64,000 nucleotides of DNA from Termitomyces sp. T153 (GCA_018296165.2 JACKQL020000042.1:1-64000); one strand, 5' to 3'; positions 11,480 to 23,948 are shown, numbered from the stretch's first letter. The notes: generated by a model not told the origin, from the letters alone. Numbers and translations are program-made.

Positions 11480-13080
11480 CTATATACATTAGGTGCTGAA
11501 GTTCATAGAAGTTAGCAATTTGTTGCTTGAATCCAACAAAAGTTACACTTACATTTGTAAACCATTCAGTATTTCTTGATAGACAATATTTGCAGTCTTT
11601 CTTGATGTGTTTTCTGGGTCCAAAATCACTTTGATATGATCTCCTGATGTGCACTGAGAGAGTGCAACATAAAGTTGGCCATGTGCAAAAACTCCTGATC
11701 AAAGGTCCAATCCAACATGCTTGACTGATTGACCCTGAGACTTGTTGATTGTCATAGTAAAGGCCAATCAAACTGGGAATTGCCTTCTGCACAATGGAAT
11801 TGGGAAATCTTCTTCAGAAACATCCATGTTGATGCTTGGAATCAAGACAATTGATCCTGCAAACTTGGCATTCCCACTGATGATCTGACATCTGAGAACT
11901 CTAGTACTGATGTGGGTGACAATTATTCTTGTCCCATTGCAAAGTCCTTTAGTTGTGTCCAGATTCCTGAGTAGCATGACAGGAATACCAATCTTCAGAG
12001 CCAATTTAGCCAAAGGCAAACTGCTGGCTCTGAGAGAGTTGAGGTATTCCATTGGATACAATCCAAGGCCATTAGGATATCCATCATCAGATATGACAGA
12101 GTCTGCACTCTGCAAGATTTTCTCTTCTCCTGGGCATCTCTGCAGAACTTCTGAAACGATATCCTCTACATCAGAGTTCTTGCCAGAAAGAATGGTGTGG
12201 TCCAGGTAATACTGATCATTTGGATGGTGATCAATATGAGAATAAGTGAAAGAGATCAATCCAGTAATAGAATTGTCATCACAGATCATGGTTTCTGGAA
12301 GTTGTACTGTTTCTCCAGGCTCAAGATTTTTTCCAGCACCAACATCCAATAACCAAGCTGCATGAGCAATGTTATCAGGAGTCTGATACAATCTCATGTT
12401 TTGAACCAAGTAGTGGACTTGATTCTGATCCCAAAGTCTTCCTCTTTTGAGTAAAGCAGCAATCATCTGCTGCCTGAGTCCTCATTGGATAACTGGAAGA
12501 GTTTGCCAAAAATCTCCTCCAAACACCACAGTCACTCCACCAAAAGGAACATTCTTTTTCAGGATGTCTCTGAACCCTTGATCCAGAGTCAATGGCATTT
12601 TTGTGTTGCATTGGGACTTTATCCCAGATGACAACTTTGGTCTGGAGTAAGCGTTGAGACAATTGAGTTCCTCTTTTGATATTGGCAATGGATGTATCCA
12701 GAGCAGGAATGGGGATTTTGAACCTTAAATGTGAAGTTCTACCACCCTCCAACAATAAGGCAGCAATCTCAGATGATGCTACACATAATGCCACATCTCC
12801 ATTGAACCAAACAGCAGAAGCCAAAGTGTTGCAGACAAATGTTTTGCCATATCCACCTGCACTGTGAATGAATATCATCCTGCCCAAGTTGTTGTCCATA
12901 GAGTTCATAACTTCATTGAAGGCCCCCAATTGTTCACCATTAAACCTGGCCTTGTTTCCATCCACTCTTCTTTTCAACTCCTCAACATCATAATCTGTTT
13001 CTTCTTGCAACACTCTATTCCCTAAAATCATTTTATCAGCATCAATGTCAAATCTTTATACAATGGCCAACTTACCTGGA
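11480..13080 (-). pseudogene. Helitron PIF1-type helicase region (H1)
   Basis: C-terminal part of the RepHel protein. Walker A reads SAGGYGKTF (about 12840-12857; usually GGxGKT). Walker B reads IWDKVP (Lys codon 12618-12620) in place of WDE. Further PIF1 motifs follow: GGDFWQTLPVIQ, AWLLDVGAG, the LPLAKLALKIGIPVMLLRN block, and TMTINKSQGQSVKHVGLDL near the C-terminus. A GT-AG intron near 13021-13079 joins NVIPG to NRVLQEE. Lesions are a frameshift after QHKNAIDSG (about 12575) and stops at 12482-12484, 11768-11770 and in GLDL-stop-SGVF. The last three stops read as former CGA codons. The plus-strand copy at 33311-34800 shares the Lys, the frameshift and these stops. Confidence 0.85.
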
Positions 13081-16000
13081 ATCACATTCCAAACTTGTTG
13101 AGGTTCTGGCATGTTGGGTAAGTCTTGATTCTTCAGGTTGTTGTTGATCAGATAAAGGCCATAGTCATAGACATCTTCATCAGTAAAGACTCTGTCCCTG
13201 TACTGCCTGATATTCTCCAATCTGTGTTGAAGATCACAACAAATGGTATGCTTAAATTCATCCCATAGAGCCTCTGGAGTAGTTAGAGCACAGTGGAATA
13301 GGATAGTGCAAAAAAGCTATCTGAGAGCTAATCCTGATTGGATTGGAGCAGCTTTAGCAAGACATTGCCTCCATTCTTCATCATCTTCCAAAAGACCAAG
13401 AGCCTTGCATGCCTTCTTATAAGTAGGATAGGTGTGGCCATTGATGGTCCTAAGATCAGCCCATGATGTTGCATTGGTCACAACTGTCAGAAGCATCCTG
13501 AGGTAGAACCTTTCTCTCTGTTGGGGTGAAGCAAAGTACATCCTCCCAATAGCTGTTCCTCTCTGCCTCTCCTTCCCAGTCCTTTTGGAAGCTTCATAGA
13601 CAAACTTGGTTGGAAAGCTCTGATAGGTGGTGGTGTTGTTATTTGGGAATCTGGCATTGGCTTCAAACCAAGCAGTGAGTGCAGTCTTGTTTGCATTAGG
13701 CCTGACAGCTACCATCTCCAAAGGCTCATTATCCTGAAAGTAGACTTCATGTTGGCCCTCCAAATGCACAGGTAATCAATATACAGGGGAATGTTCTCCA
13801 TGCATGTTGAATTCAAAGATGTGCTAGCAAGCCTCAGGTGCAGAGATGTATCTGGTATCTAAGTGTTCCTTGATTTCATCCCTCTGCTCTCCAGCAATCT
13901 CTAAAGTTGTCCTATCATGGGCTTTGTAGATGTACTTGTGGATGTACTTGATGGCTTCTACTGAAGTGCAGACCTCCACATTGATGTGACATTTGTACTT
14001 GGCTGAGAGATAAGGATTGTATGGGGCAATGTCATGATTGTCATATTGATGACCATTCTTTTCAAAGAAGTGCCCATTGTCAGGTCTGGCATATTGAGGA
14101 TAGCCATTATCTCCATAATGAGTAGCCTCTTAGAATTCCTTTGGGTATTTCTTGGAACATTTGCCATCTACCATGCACCTAGCATTGGGTTTGGCAGTTC
14201 TACATGGACCATGGACCATGTTGGTAGTAACAACCTGATAACAAAGATAAGTAACTGAATCCAGGATTTAGACAAAGCCAATACCTGATACAATTCAGGC
14301 TGAGCAACTGGATCTGGAATTTGAGCAGAGACAATGGAATCCACATCAGATGCATCCTTGATCCTGTGATGGCAATGGAAAAAGATTAAGATGTGCATGT
14401 ATGGAAGTCCTCTCTTTTGGAATTCAATGGTATGAACATAAGTCACACAACTGCCAAAGAGACCTTCCTTGATCTCTTTCACCAAAAATTTTTTCTTGAG
14501 TTCAAATACTCTGGCAATAATATCAGGTCAGTCAGCAGCTGTTTGCTTCTTCCCATTGACTGCAGGTTCCTTTAGGAGAGCTTCTTCAATTTCAGACCAC
14601 TTTGGATTGGCAGTCATAGTCATGAAGAGATCAGGTTTCCCAAAATTCCTGCAGATAGCCATAGAGTCCTGGAATAATTGCTGCATCTGTTGATCACTTC
14701 CAGTATGGGAGGATGGGAGAATAACACAATGGCTTTGTGGGGTGACTTTTTCATCTCCAGCAGCAGCATCCACTACTCCCTGATAGACTTCAGCTCTGAT
14801 CTTTTTCTGATTGTGTCAAATTCAATTCAACTGGTTTTGTTCAGTGGAATCCCATGCATCCACAACATATTGTCAAAATAGTCTCCCACTCCAGAGTCAT
14901 GGTGCATTGAATTCCAAAGTTCTTTGCTGCAGCCTATATGCATAATATGCTGTTTGGGTGACCTTTGCTGATCTTTGTTGATTCTGTGGTCCAAAATGAG
15001 AGCAAATGTTGGTGTGAAATCCAGGCTGTCCAGTGGGAAAGATGATGGTATAATGCAATGGAGTGTAATATGGATGCAAGTGACTGATCTGCTTCAATTG
15101 ACCTCCATGCAAGTGCAAGACTATATCACAATCATTTGATCGCTCTTCTGAGCCATCTCCTGGAATTACAGCTGCAACTCCCTCCTGTTCATTAGGGTCA
15201 TTATAGCATCAAGGATCTCCAAAGTCAGCTGTAAGCTTGACAGAAAGTCTTTGTGGTTGGCCTTCTGGAACTTCTCCCATAATCTGCCTGGCCTGCTTGT
15301 ATAAGCCAATGAAGGGATTGACTCTAGCAAGCATATCCTGCAAAGAGGCCATTATCTGAGGATCAAGCCTGGAATTGTTCTGTTGACAAAAAGCCAATTG
15401 CTGATTGTGATCATAAAAGTAGAGCTGTGCATATACAGGAAGATTGCCTTCAATAGGAAGCAAGGCACCTGTCAAATGATGTAGTTCTCCATTGATCCTA
15501 AAGCTGTATGGTCCAGGAGCATTGGTAATGGCATGATCAATTTTGACTCCCAGAGATGTGAATGCAAAGGCTGCATTGTATTGATGGATAGATGTTTTAA
15601 AAGTGTCAGAGAGAGGATGATGCCCATGGAGTAGGTTGGATAAATCTGCTGGAGCATCTTGAAGCCTGGGCAAATTCACTTGGCCTTGTAAGCAGCACAT
15701 GCCAAACTTTGGATTGTTTCTGGTAGACTTGGTGAGCTTTTCAGCATCAAAATGTAGAGCTTGGCAGTGTGGACATATGAGAGTCATAGGACCAAGATAG
15801 TGTGGAGGGTATTCAATCAAGTAAGGTTGCCTTCCTCTTGGAATAGGCTGAATAGGGCCAAGCTGTGGTGGAATAGGAAGCTCAAGGGGAGGCTGTTCAG
15901 CAGGATTTTGTAGTCCTGCTGGATGGTTGGGTGGAGCAGGGTCCAAGTCTTCTGCAGGTCTCTGTTGAACAGGATCAACATAATCCAAGTCATCATCAGA

Positions 16001-16339
16001 AGGGATGTCATCCTGAGGACCCAATGGCACATCAAGGGGAGGATCCATTTGCTCTGCTGGTTGATGTCCAGCAGGATCAACATATTCCAAGTCATCATCA
16101 GAAGGTATGTCATCCTGAGGACCCAATGGATTATCAAGGGGAGGATCCAATTGCTCTGGTGCTTGATGTCCAGCAGGATCAACATATTCCAAGTCATCCT
16201 CAGAAGGTATATCATTCTGAGGATCTAAATCATTGAAATCCTCTTCCAGATCAGCTTCATGTTGCTGTTGCCAGCCTTGAAAGATCCTTTGAGCCATAGC
16301 TGCATTCAAAGGCCTATGTTCAGGATTCAAATCTATATG
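13081..16339 (-). pseudogene. Helitron Rep (HUH) region (H1)
   Basis: Central RepHel coding part. At 15209-16339 three acidic repeats of 23 residues (core DIPSDDDLEYVDPAGHQ) precede the N-terminal zinc-finger-like block (ICPHCQALHF, then FGMCCLQGQ) and the conserved domain through GLYKQARQIM. The HUH nuclease motif reads GLPYMHIL: the first His is Tyr (codon 14399-14401), whereas the plus-strand copy keeps HMH. The catalytic Tyr block IKYIHKYIYK is intact (near 13920-13950). One 50-nt intron splits ELYQ from VVTTNMVHGPC near 14230-14285. About nine in-frame stops are seen, most readable as former CGA or CAR codons (for example FGDP-stop-CYNDP at 15209). Confidence 0.85.
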
Positions 16340-16983
16340 CTGTTCAACTTTATTAGTTAAAGTAGCATTTAAATCTGTCTTAAACTAACCTCTGGCATAA
16401 ATTGCTCTTCTTCCTCTCTTTCTCTCTCCTGGCTCAGAATAGCCAATGCTTGTTGTTGCCTCTCCTGCTCTTCAGCTATAGCAATTTGTCTGACCCTTTG
16501 TTGCTCTTGCAGTACTGCTAGTGCCTTCTCTTGCTGCCTCTTCTGCTCTTCAGCCAGAGCAATATGTCTCAGCCTTTGTTGCTCTTGCAAGGCTGCTAGT
16601 GCTTGCTCCTGTTGCCTCTGTTTCAGCCTTTGTTGCTCTTGAAATAGAGCTAGTGTGTGAGGGGGAGGTGGTATCATTATGAGCATAGGTTGTGGTAAAG
16701 GAGCTTTTATAACTCTTCCATGTATAGGAGCAGGCAGAGGGGGCACCAATCTTGGTAAGGGATTCTGTAAAGGTGCATCCCATCCTTCAAGCAGATGGGT
16801 TTCAGGAATATCCATAGTGACTTGAGCAACAGTAGGCTGATTGACTGGTCCCAGCCTATTGACTCTTCCATATACAGGCAGAGGTGGTACCATTCTAGGC
16901 GAGGCATTTTGTAAAGGGGCATTACATCCTTCAGGCAGATGAGTTTAAGAAATATACATAGTTGTAAGATCTTCTCCACTCAT
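16340..16983 (-). pseudogene. Helitron RepHel N-terminal exon with Gln/Glu coiled coil
   Basis: First exon of H1, starting at ATG 16981-16983 (MSGEDLTTMYIS, then a stop). It holds a Pro-rich tandem duplication of about 45 residues (THLPEGCNAPLQN and THLLEGWDAPLQN) and then three turns of a Gln/Arg/Glu-rich coiled coil (units like ALAALQEQQRLRHIAIAEEQ). It ends with a clear 50-nt intron at 16340-16389 (GTTAGT...GAACAG) that joins FMPE to HIDLNPEHRP. The start sits only a few bases from the element edge, so the promoter may lie in flanking DNA or inside the first bases. Confidence 0.6.
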
Positions 16984-16985
16984 CC

Positions 16986-17379
16986 TAATATTGTTCCTAT
17001 GATACAATCATTATTGTAAAATGGAGATTTACGGGCGCGTGACAACAGGCTTGTCGGAGGCTCAGTTTTTTGTTTACCTAATCCCATCAATACGAAATAT
17101 GAAATGCAGCCGCGAGATGCACCTGGTTTTGAACCTCCTGATACTAGAGAGGAAACTGGCGCTTGTCGCCACATCAGGATCAAATATCTATTTACACAAA
17201 TAAAATATACATTAATTATACTATACTTGTGATATTTACGCTTCAATGATATCGATGACTTCTAAATCGCAGAAAGTTGGCAGGAATCCAATCCAAAATG
17301 CGCAAGTAAACGTCTTGAAGCTGCAGTCTAATGAATGTCAAGGCATGCAGGTACAGGTCACACGCAAACAGAACCGAAT
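16986..17379. other. Spacer between Helitron and TSA1, with a dispersed repeat
   Basis: CpG content becomes normal from about 17025. At 17086-17143 lies a segment (CCATCAATACGAAATATG ... CACCTGGTTTTGAACCT) that recurs at 37719-37775 with CpG sites converted to TG or CA. 17200-17379 should hold the TSA1 3' untranslated region. Confidence 0.5.
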
Positions 17380-18346
17380 TTAAACAACCCGCGGCCGCTT
17401 TTTCTCGCTTCCATTTCCATTAACGGCGACACCGTTAGCGGCGACAGCCTCAAAATATTCCAGAGAGCCCTTAGGATCAGGCTTCATAGTCTTCGAACCT
17501 TCGGTCCAGTTAGCGGGACAAACCTCGCCATGCTCATCCTATTGAGGACAGAGGTGTTCGGAAAACGTAGACATAATCAATAAGGACACGTACAGTGAAT
17601 TGGAAGGCCTTGATGAGACGGATAGTCTCCTCAACGGAACGGCCGACAGGAAGGTCATTGACGGTAATTTGCCTGTCGCAAAATCATGCTACCTAGGGCA
17701 CTGAGAAGCACTTTGATTCTTACTTACCTTAGGATTCCCTTTGGGTCAATCAAGAACAATCCACGAAGGGCAACACCCTGGTCCTCGAGGAGGACTCCAT
17801 ATTCACGAGATATATTCATGTTCTTGTCGGTAATGAGAGGAAGCTTTAAATCAGGTCCAAGGCCGCCTTCCTTGCGGGGCTGAGTGGCCCAAGCAAAATG
17901 AGAGTACTCCGAATCGGTGGAGACACCTTCAATGCATAAGATACTTGACAAAGAGCACAAAGAGATTGGGAACCCCACCGAAGACAGCAGTGTTGAGTGC
18001 CTTAAATGTAAGAAGGGCGTCATTGAACGCGAGAATCTCGCTGTAAAAAATCGTAGGAGAGGTTTCAGAGTCCACAACAATATCCACTTACGTAGGGCAA
18101 ACAAAAGTGAAGTCCCTGGGATATAACATCAGACTTGTCCCGGACGACGAAAGACAGAGCTAACATGGGGTAAAATAGCAAAACAACCCTAGAAAACGCC
18201 GCAAAGGTCAGCCCGGGCTTGATCACGAACATGCTCGTTACAAACCATTGACCCCGATAATCAGTTAGCGAAATGTCAGTGATAAGACCGTCATTGACGA
18301 CTTTGGCGACGAAAGTAGGAGCAGGACGTTGAACAAGGGCGACCAT
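17380..18346 (-). CDS. TSA1: Typical 2-Cys peroxiredoxin (Tsa1)
   Basis: Thioredoxin-dependent peroxidase of the AhpC/Prx1 class that reduces H2O2 and organic peroxides in the cytosol and can act as a chaperone. The start ATG (18344-18346) gives [12 protein letters not shown]. Seven exons fit exactly: 18246-18346, 18165-18188, 18092-18115, 17979-18040, 17728-17926, 17594-17672 and 17380-17538, with GT-AG introns of 49-57 nt. They total 216 codons including the stop. The peroxidatic Cys is residue 48 (FTFVCPTE) and the resolving Cys is residue 170 (EVCPANW). GGLG and the LEYF motif are both present, the pair linked to sensitivity to over-oxidation. The C-terminus extends past the usual end with a basic KKRPR tail. 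Divergent to MEF1. Confidence 0.95.
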
Positions 18347-18582
18347 CGTACAAGACAGAAGTGAGCGGTGAGTCGATTTTTTAAATTTTGTAATGGTTTT
18401 TTTTACGCGTTCTTTGTCAAGGTTTGCCAACCAGAACGGATCAGATTCGCACGTGAGATTCGAGGTCAGGGCTTCTCGAAACCGCACGTGATAGTAATAT
18501 TTCATAAGCTGTGCCAGACAAAAAAATTTGAATTATTAGTTTTGCTCCTCGCGAGCTTTCCTGAGCTTTCTAGCCACGGACG
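18347..18582. promoter_or_regulatory. Shared TSA1/MEF1 divergent promoter region
   Basis: 236 bp between the two start codons, which point away from each other, so both promoters must lie here or overlap the genes. It includes a CACGTG E-box-like site in GCACGTGAGATT near 18450 and another in CCGCACGTGATAG near 18485. Such sites bind bHLH regulators in fungi; their role here is inferred only. Confidence 0.5.
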
Positions 18583-21482
18583 ATGCTGGCCAAGGCAGTG
18601 TCGAACTCCCTCTTCAAGAGATCTGTTCTTTGCAGCTTTAAATCTTCTCTGAATTGGCCATTTGCTAGGAAAGCCACCACAGCTGCCGCACTCAAACCAA
18701 AATCAGAATCAGACGCGGAGGACGACGATGCTACTTTCGAAGTACCAGCAGCTGCTGCTTACAAACTGACTGGGAAGGACATGAATCGACTCCTCTTTCA
18801 ACGAAACATCGGTATTTCTGCCCATATAGACTCTGGCAAGACCACATTGACGGAACGGATATTATATTACACTGGTCGTATTCGAGACATTCATGAGGTT
18901 CGCAACATCCACCGGAACGCCTGTGACTAGATGGATAGAGTTTGCGGGACACAACAGCCTGCTGTCTTTTGTGTCCGTAAAGTTTTCCTCAAGCACAGGC
19001 GTTTGTTCATCTTGAGTTCAAGCACTGAAGAAACTGCGAATGCAGGTCCGAGGACGTGACAATGTAGGAGCTAAAATGGACAGTATGGAACTTGAACGAG
19101 AAAAAGGCATCACAATTCAAAGTGCAGCCACGTTTTGTGACTGGGAGGCGACGGACGTCGAGAAAGGTACAACACAGAAGTATTCAGTCAACATCATTGA
19201 CACGCCAGGTAAGCATGCCTTCCTGTTGACATCGTGCTCGTCTAAAGGCTTATCAGGACACGTGGATTTCACAATCGAAGTTGAGCGAGCTCTTCGTGTC
19301 CTGGATGGGGCGGTTTTGGTTCTTTGTGCGGTCGCTGGCGTTCAGAGTCAAACGTCGACTGTGGATAGACAAATGCGCCGCTATAATGTTCCTAGAATTT
19401 CATTTGTGAACAAGATGGACAGGTGTGCCCTATTCAAGCATTGACCATGACGTCATTCCTAGCCGTTCCATAGGCCTGGTGCCAATCCTTGGAGAATTAT
19501 CACTCAAATCCGGACAAAGCTTCGCATGCCTGCTGCTGCTGTCCAGGTACCGATAGGCGTCGAAGATGAGTTCAAGGGCATTGTCGACCTTGTACATTGG
19601 AGGGCTATCTACAATGAAGGTATCAAGGGGTATGTGGCAGTCTCTTTCAATATAGAGCTTTGTTTTGAATCTTTGTAGTTCAACTGTCGTTGTGTCGGAG
19701 GATATTCCAGACTCAGTTGTTGAGCTGGCCAAGGAAAAACGCACTGAACTGATTGAGCAGCTTGCTGAAGTCGACGAGGAAATTGGCGATCTCTTGATTA
19801 ACGACGAACAACCCACCAATGCTCAAGTTGCGGCAGCAATAAGGCGTTCGACCATTGGCCTAAGATTTTCACCTGTCTTCATGGGATCTGCGATCAAAAA
19901 CACTGGTGTTCAGCCCCTTCTCGATGGCGTCTGTGAATACCTGCCCAATCCTTCCGAGACTGAGGTACTCGCTCATGACACCGACCAGCCCCCAACAGCT
20001 CCCCAAGTTCCTCTCGTTCCTGCTACCGATGCACCTTTGGTCGGCCTGGCTTTCAAGCTTGAGGAGGGAAGGTTTGGCCAGTTGACGTATATGAGGGTCT
20101 ATCAAGGCACTCTCAAGAAAGCCAATACCATTTATAATGCACGCACTGGAAAGAAAGTTAAAGTTCCCCGCCTGGTGCGCATGCATAGCAATGAGATGGA
20201 GGTACGTACAATTTCTCGCCTTCTATGCTTCTTAGACTGACTGTACGGCAGGACGTTGACTCTATTGGACCTGGAGAGATTTGTGCCATGTTTGGCGTTG
20301 AGTGCTCCTCTGGAGACACTTTCACTGATGGTTCCACGAGTTTTTCCATGGTTCGTTACCATGCCACTTACATTCCCTGTGCTCTGTATTGATCCCGGAT
20401 CAGACCTCAATGTTTGTACCAGAACCTGTAATCTCACTCGCCATTAAGGCCAATGGTATCGAAACGCCCAACTTTTCTCGAGCGCTCAATCGTTTCCAGA
20501 AGGAGGATCCTACTTTTCGTGTTCACATGGACAAAGAGAGCAAAGAGGTAACATGCAAAAGTCTATCCAGTTTTTCATTCTCTGACCATTTCTGCATCTC
20601 TGATCAGACAATTATCTCTGGAATGGGCGAGCTGCATCTCGAGATTTATGTTGAGCGTATGCGTCGCGAATATAATGTGGATTGTACCACTGGCAAGCCT
20701 CGTGTTGCTTTCCGCGAGACTATCACCCAGCGTGCGGAATTCACTTACACCCATAAGAAGCAAACCGGCGGTGCAGGTCAATTTGCCAAGGTCATTGGTC
20801 ACATTGAGCCTATGGAACGTGACCCTGAGACGGGCAAGGACGTTGAGTTCGAAAACGTCGTCATGGGTGGTACAATTCCCACTAACTTTATTCCTGCTGT
20901 CGAAAAGGTCGGTGGTGTTGTTAATCGCGTTCATTACACTGTGACTTAGAGAATACGAAAGGGCTTCTACGAGGCCTTGGAAAAGGGTAGCCTTTCTGGC
21001 AACATGGTCACAGGATGCCGTTTCGTCCTCAAGGACGGTGCTTTCCACGCGGTCGATTCATCCGAATTGGCCTTCAGATTGGCTACCATCGGAGCCTTTC
21101 GTGAGGCGTATAGAACCGCTCGTCCCGTCATCCTTGAACCCATCATGACAGTCGAGGTTATAGCGCCCGTTGAGTTCCAGAGCGCGGTTATTGGAAGCTT
21201 GAACACCCGTAGGGGCACGATTGTTGACAGTGAAGTCCGTGATGACGAGTTTACTGCCATTGCCGAAGTTGCGTTGAACGACATGTTTGGGTACTCCAAC
21301 CAACTTCGTGGTGTCACACAAGGGAAAGGCGAATTCAGCATGGAGTACAAGGTCAGTTTGATACCTTGTGTCGTTCGTGCTCTAACATTGCTCGTATCCA
21401 GCATCACATGCCTGTGCTACCTAATCTTCAAAAGGAGCTCGAGGAAGCTTATCGCAAGACCCTCCCCGCGGCCAAGAAATAG
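18583..21482 (+). CDS. MEF1: Mitochondrial elongation factor G (mtEF-G1)
   Basis: GTPase that moves tRNA and mRNA through the mitochondrial ribosome. The N-terminus is a mitochondrial presequence ([16 protein letters not shown]..., many Arg/Lys/Ser, no acid until about residue 43). Motifs in order: G1 AHIDSGKTT (residues 80-88), [10 protein letters not shown]3 DTPGHVDF, G4 NKMDR, domain II near [17 protein letters not shown], domain IV with [11 protein letters not shown] and [16 protein letters not shown], and the end PAAKK. Ten exons join in frame: 18583-18897, 19046-19208, 19257-19422, 19474-19629, 19679-20201, 20252-20350, 20404-20547, 20608-20907, 20950-21351 and 21402-21482, giving 782 residues. 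The first intron is long (148 nt) and its donor GTTCGC is weak; the others are 42-60 nt. Confidence 0.95.
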
Positions 21483-22054
21483 AGAAGTAGTATACCCTAC
21501 TCACTAGGATACTCAGTAATTAAACACCCAATCTCGATCTAATCATCTAATCCGATTCAGACCAAGCATATGCATGTTGGTGTCTCGAATGTTGTATTCT
21601 AGATTTCTCAGAATAAGAGTACTTAAACTTCTTCGGAGGAAACTTATCTAAGGAATGGTACATAGAGTTATCCATCCATAACGCTTCTCAAGCTTCAGCC
21701 CTGAAGTGATTGCCGATGTATGTACAAGCTATGTAGGTACAAGCTTCAAGCTTGCGCATAATCCACATGTACATGTATGTCTGTACTTATTTAATGATTC
21801 TGACTTCAGAAGGTGCCTGTGCTTCGTCTTTGCCACAGTTGATTCATGTGTATTGTATCGGCTGTTGGCACTGTTCCTTGACCAAATGATATCGACAGTT
21901 ACCATCTCTGCCAAATACGGCCTGCCCCTTGTTGCTGATATCGACTAATTTTACCCGAGTTACCACACATCCACTCAGGAGTCAGAAGGCATTCTGGTAG
22001 GAGATCTCTTTCCCTGACCCTTCATCATTGTCACCTGGGCCGAATTATAGGGCC
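21483..22054. other. Intergenic region MEF1 to F-box gene
   Basis: Holds the MEF1 3' untranslated region and the F-box gene promoter. I see no further gene. Runs of ACATGTACATGTATG near 21765 are alternating low-complexity sequence. Confidence 0.5.
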
Positions 22055-23948
22055 ATGTCATTCCTTCAACGCACTCGCTCTCTTGGTCCAAACCCGTTTC
22101 CTTCTCTATCCGAAGATGCTCCCTCAGCGTCCAATCCTCCAGTGGAGGACAATCACGTTACATCTCGTCTACATGTGATGTCTTACCTTACGAAGGGACG
22201 TAAGATTCCTGCTGGGACAATCATAAGACGCGTCTCAACTGTGTTATCCAAGAGACTTCCTAAGAAGCCATTTTCTTTCGCGCCTCTCAAGGTACAGGTG
22301 CCCCCAGAGTCACGTTGGAAAGTCATCAATGAATGCTCCTCTCCTACAGAGTCGGACATATCGTTTGATGATATTCGACGACCAAGTGGGCTCGGTCGCG
22401 CGGTCTCTATTTCCTCCAACCACTCCTTCCCTCCTTCTCCGTTCACCGCAGTCAACAAAGATCGGCCTTTCGACCTCATAACGAAGAATGTTCATCAGAG
22501 AATGCGAGCACTTAGCTCTCCTAACTCACGCTGGTCCACAGAGGCTCTTGAGGGTGTGCCCAACAACTCACGATTGCAACGACCAGTGAGCATGATTCAA
22601 CGTAACAAAGCTTGTCCGCCACCACCGATGCCGCATGAAGTGTTGATTAATATCCTGACATTTGCTCCACGACATGCGATCGCATCTTCTGCTTTGACTT
22701 CACGCGATTGGTATTACGCAGCGAAATTGGTCTTGTACGAAACTCTCGATCTACGTACTCTTCAACCCAAGAGGGTCGAATTACTGATGACTCTACTGGC
22801 CTATCGTCATGACTTAGCCGAACTTGTACGGTCACTTGAATGTCACACGTGGCCTGACTTTTTTCCGCCTTCATCTAACCTTGATGGGGCGCACACAGCA
22901 CATCCGTCGTTCTCTCCGGCCTTGACTGGGGTCTTCACCATCGCATTCCAGAACATGAATTCGATAACGTCCCTCGTCCTTCCTTCCTTTGACCATACCT
23001 TCCTTCGACATCATAGCGCGTTCGGACTCAAAAAATTTACAATCCTCTCTCATACAATGACATCTAATGAGATAATACAACTATTTGCTTGGTTAGATGG
23101 ACAGGCTAATATCACTCACCTCGCATTCCCTAACCTCCTGGATTCGAACAGTATTCCCTTCGAATCTCTTACAATACGCAAAAATTCCCTATCCCCAAAG
23201 CCAACCCTTACAAACTATTCTAATACCTACAGCGCTAGCACTCCAGCCCTAGTTTCGCTCCTCTCCCAGTCCTATCCTACATCCCCTTTCAACTCTGTAA
23301 ATCTTCTCCCTGTTCTCACGACTCTCGTCGCGACGCCATCCGTCGTTAACCACCTTACTGCTAACAGACTCGTTGCTATATCCCGACCCCTGCAGCATGT
23401 CACCTTAAACATTAACAACACACTGTACATGGGCCTCCGACCATTATTCCTTCTCACTCCGTTGTATGGAATCACCACCTTAGTCTTGAAGTTTAGCAAC
23501 ACCGTGGATAGACGGACAGTCGTGAAAGTTCTCTATGCTGGGGCAGTTCTAGCCACACCATCCGCGACAACGTCATCGTCGTCCGAAACCTCGGACTCAG
23601 TAGTAGCTAGTAGTTCGAAGGCTCTCCTTCAGAACCTTGAACTAGTGCTGTCAGATTTGTCAATTGGAATAGACCAAGTAAGTCGTAACCATTGTTGCAT
23701 CATGAGTCCTGTCGAGGCTAACAGGTCTTCCATTCAAGTTCTACAAGGCAATCTCCGCTTCTATCTCTCGTTATCAAGGCCTTGTGAGCCTCAGCTGTAG
23801 CCTCGCTCCGGATTTTTTGACGACACTTGCCTCGCAAGAGCCACCGGTGTTCAGTGATTGCGAAACCACTGTAATTGACATGTGGACAAAGCATTGTCCT
23901 TCCTTACAGGCAGTGACATTATTCCGAAGCTATGGTAGAAATGCTTAG
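22055..23948 (+). CDS. F-box domain protein
   Basis: Likely substrate receptor of an SCF ubiquitin ligase. Two exons, 22055-23677 and 23739-23948, with a 61-nt GT-AG intron (GTAAGT), give 610 residues. The ATG at 22055 (MSFLQRTRSLG) is the first in frame after a stop-free stretch without ATG. The first 185 residues are Ser/Pro/Arg-rich and look disordered. The F-box follows at about 190-235 (PMPHEVLINILTFAP, SRDWYYAAKLVLYETLDL). After it comes a region with Leu-rich spacing typical of basidiomycete F-box proteins (for example SITSLVLPSFDH, ITHLAFPNLLD, ITTLVLKFS), then an acidic/Ser linker and the end LFRSYGRNA. The target is unknown. The reading past the intron depends on the second of two possible acceptors, chosen because it keeps a 70-codon frame open. 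Confidence 0.85.

Larger units (their letters stand above)
11105..16985 (-). mobile_element. Degraded Helitron (copy H1)
   Basis: Rolling-circle transposon on the minus strand, recognised by a Rep/PIF1-helicase gene (11480-16983), a minisatellite and a 38-bp stem-loop (11111-11148) near its 3' end. The stem-loop is shared with two other places on the plus strand (35375-35412 and 37357-37394), and sequence diverges just past it in all three, which places the 3' terminus there. The 5' end is close to 16985, where the coding start ATG lies at 16981-16983 and CpG-normal DNA begins beyond about 17025. The exact 5' terminus is not resolved. Terminal CTRR was not found, so a Helitron2/Helentron-like end is possible. 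Confidence 0.75.

Noticed and set aside
17086..17165. Possible tRNA gene or tRNA-derived SINE (GGTTTTGAACC resembles a B box)
   Set aside because: The B-box match is poor and no cloverleaf or A box could be fitted on either strand.
21706..21948. Small frame between MEF1 and the F-box gene
   Set aside because: Cys/Leu-rich, no homologue known to me, no splice or start context; probably chance in a 3' untranslated or promoter region.
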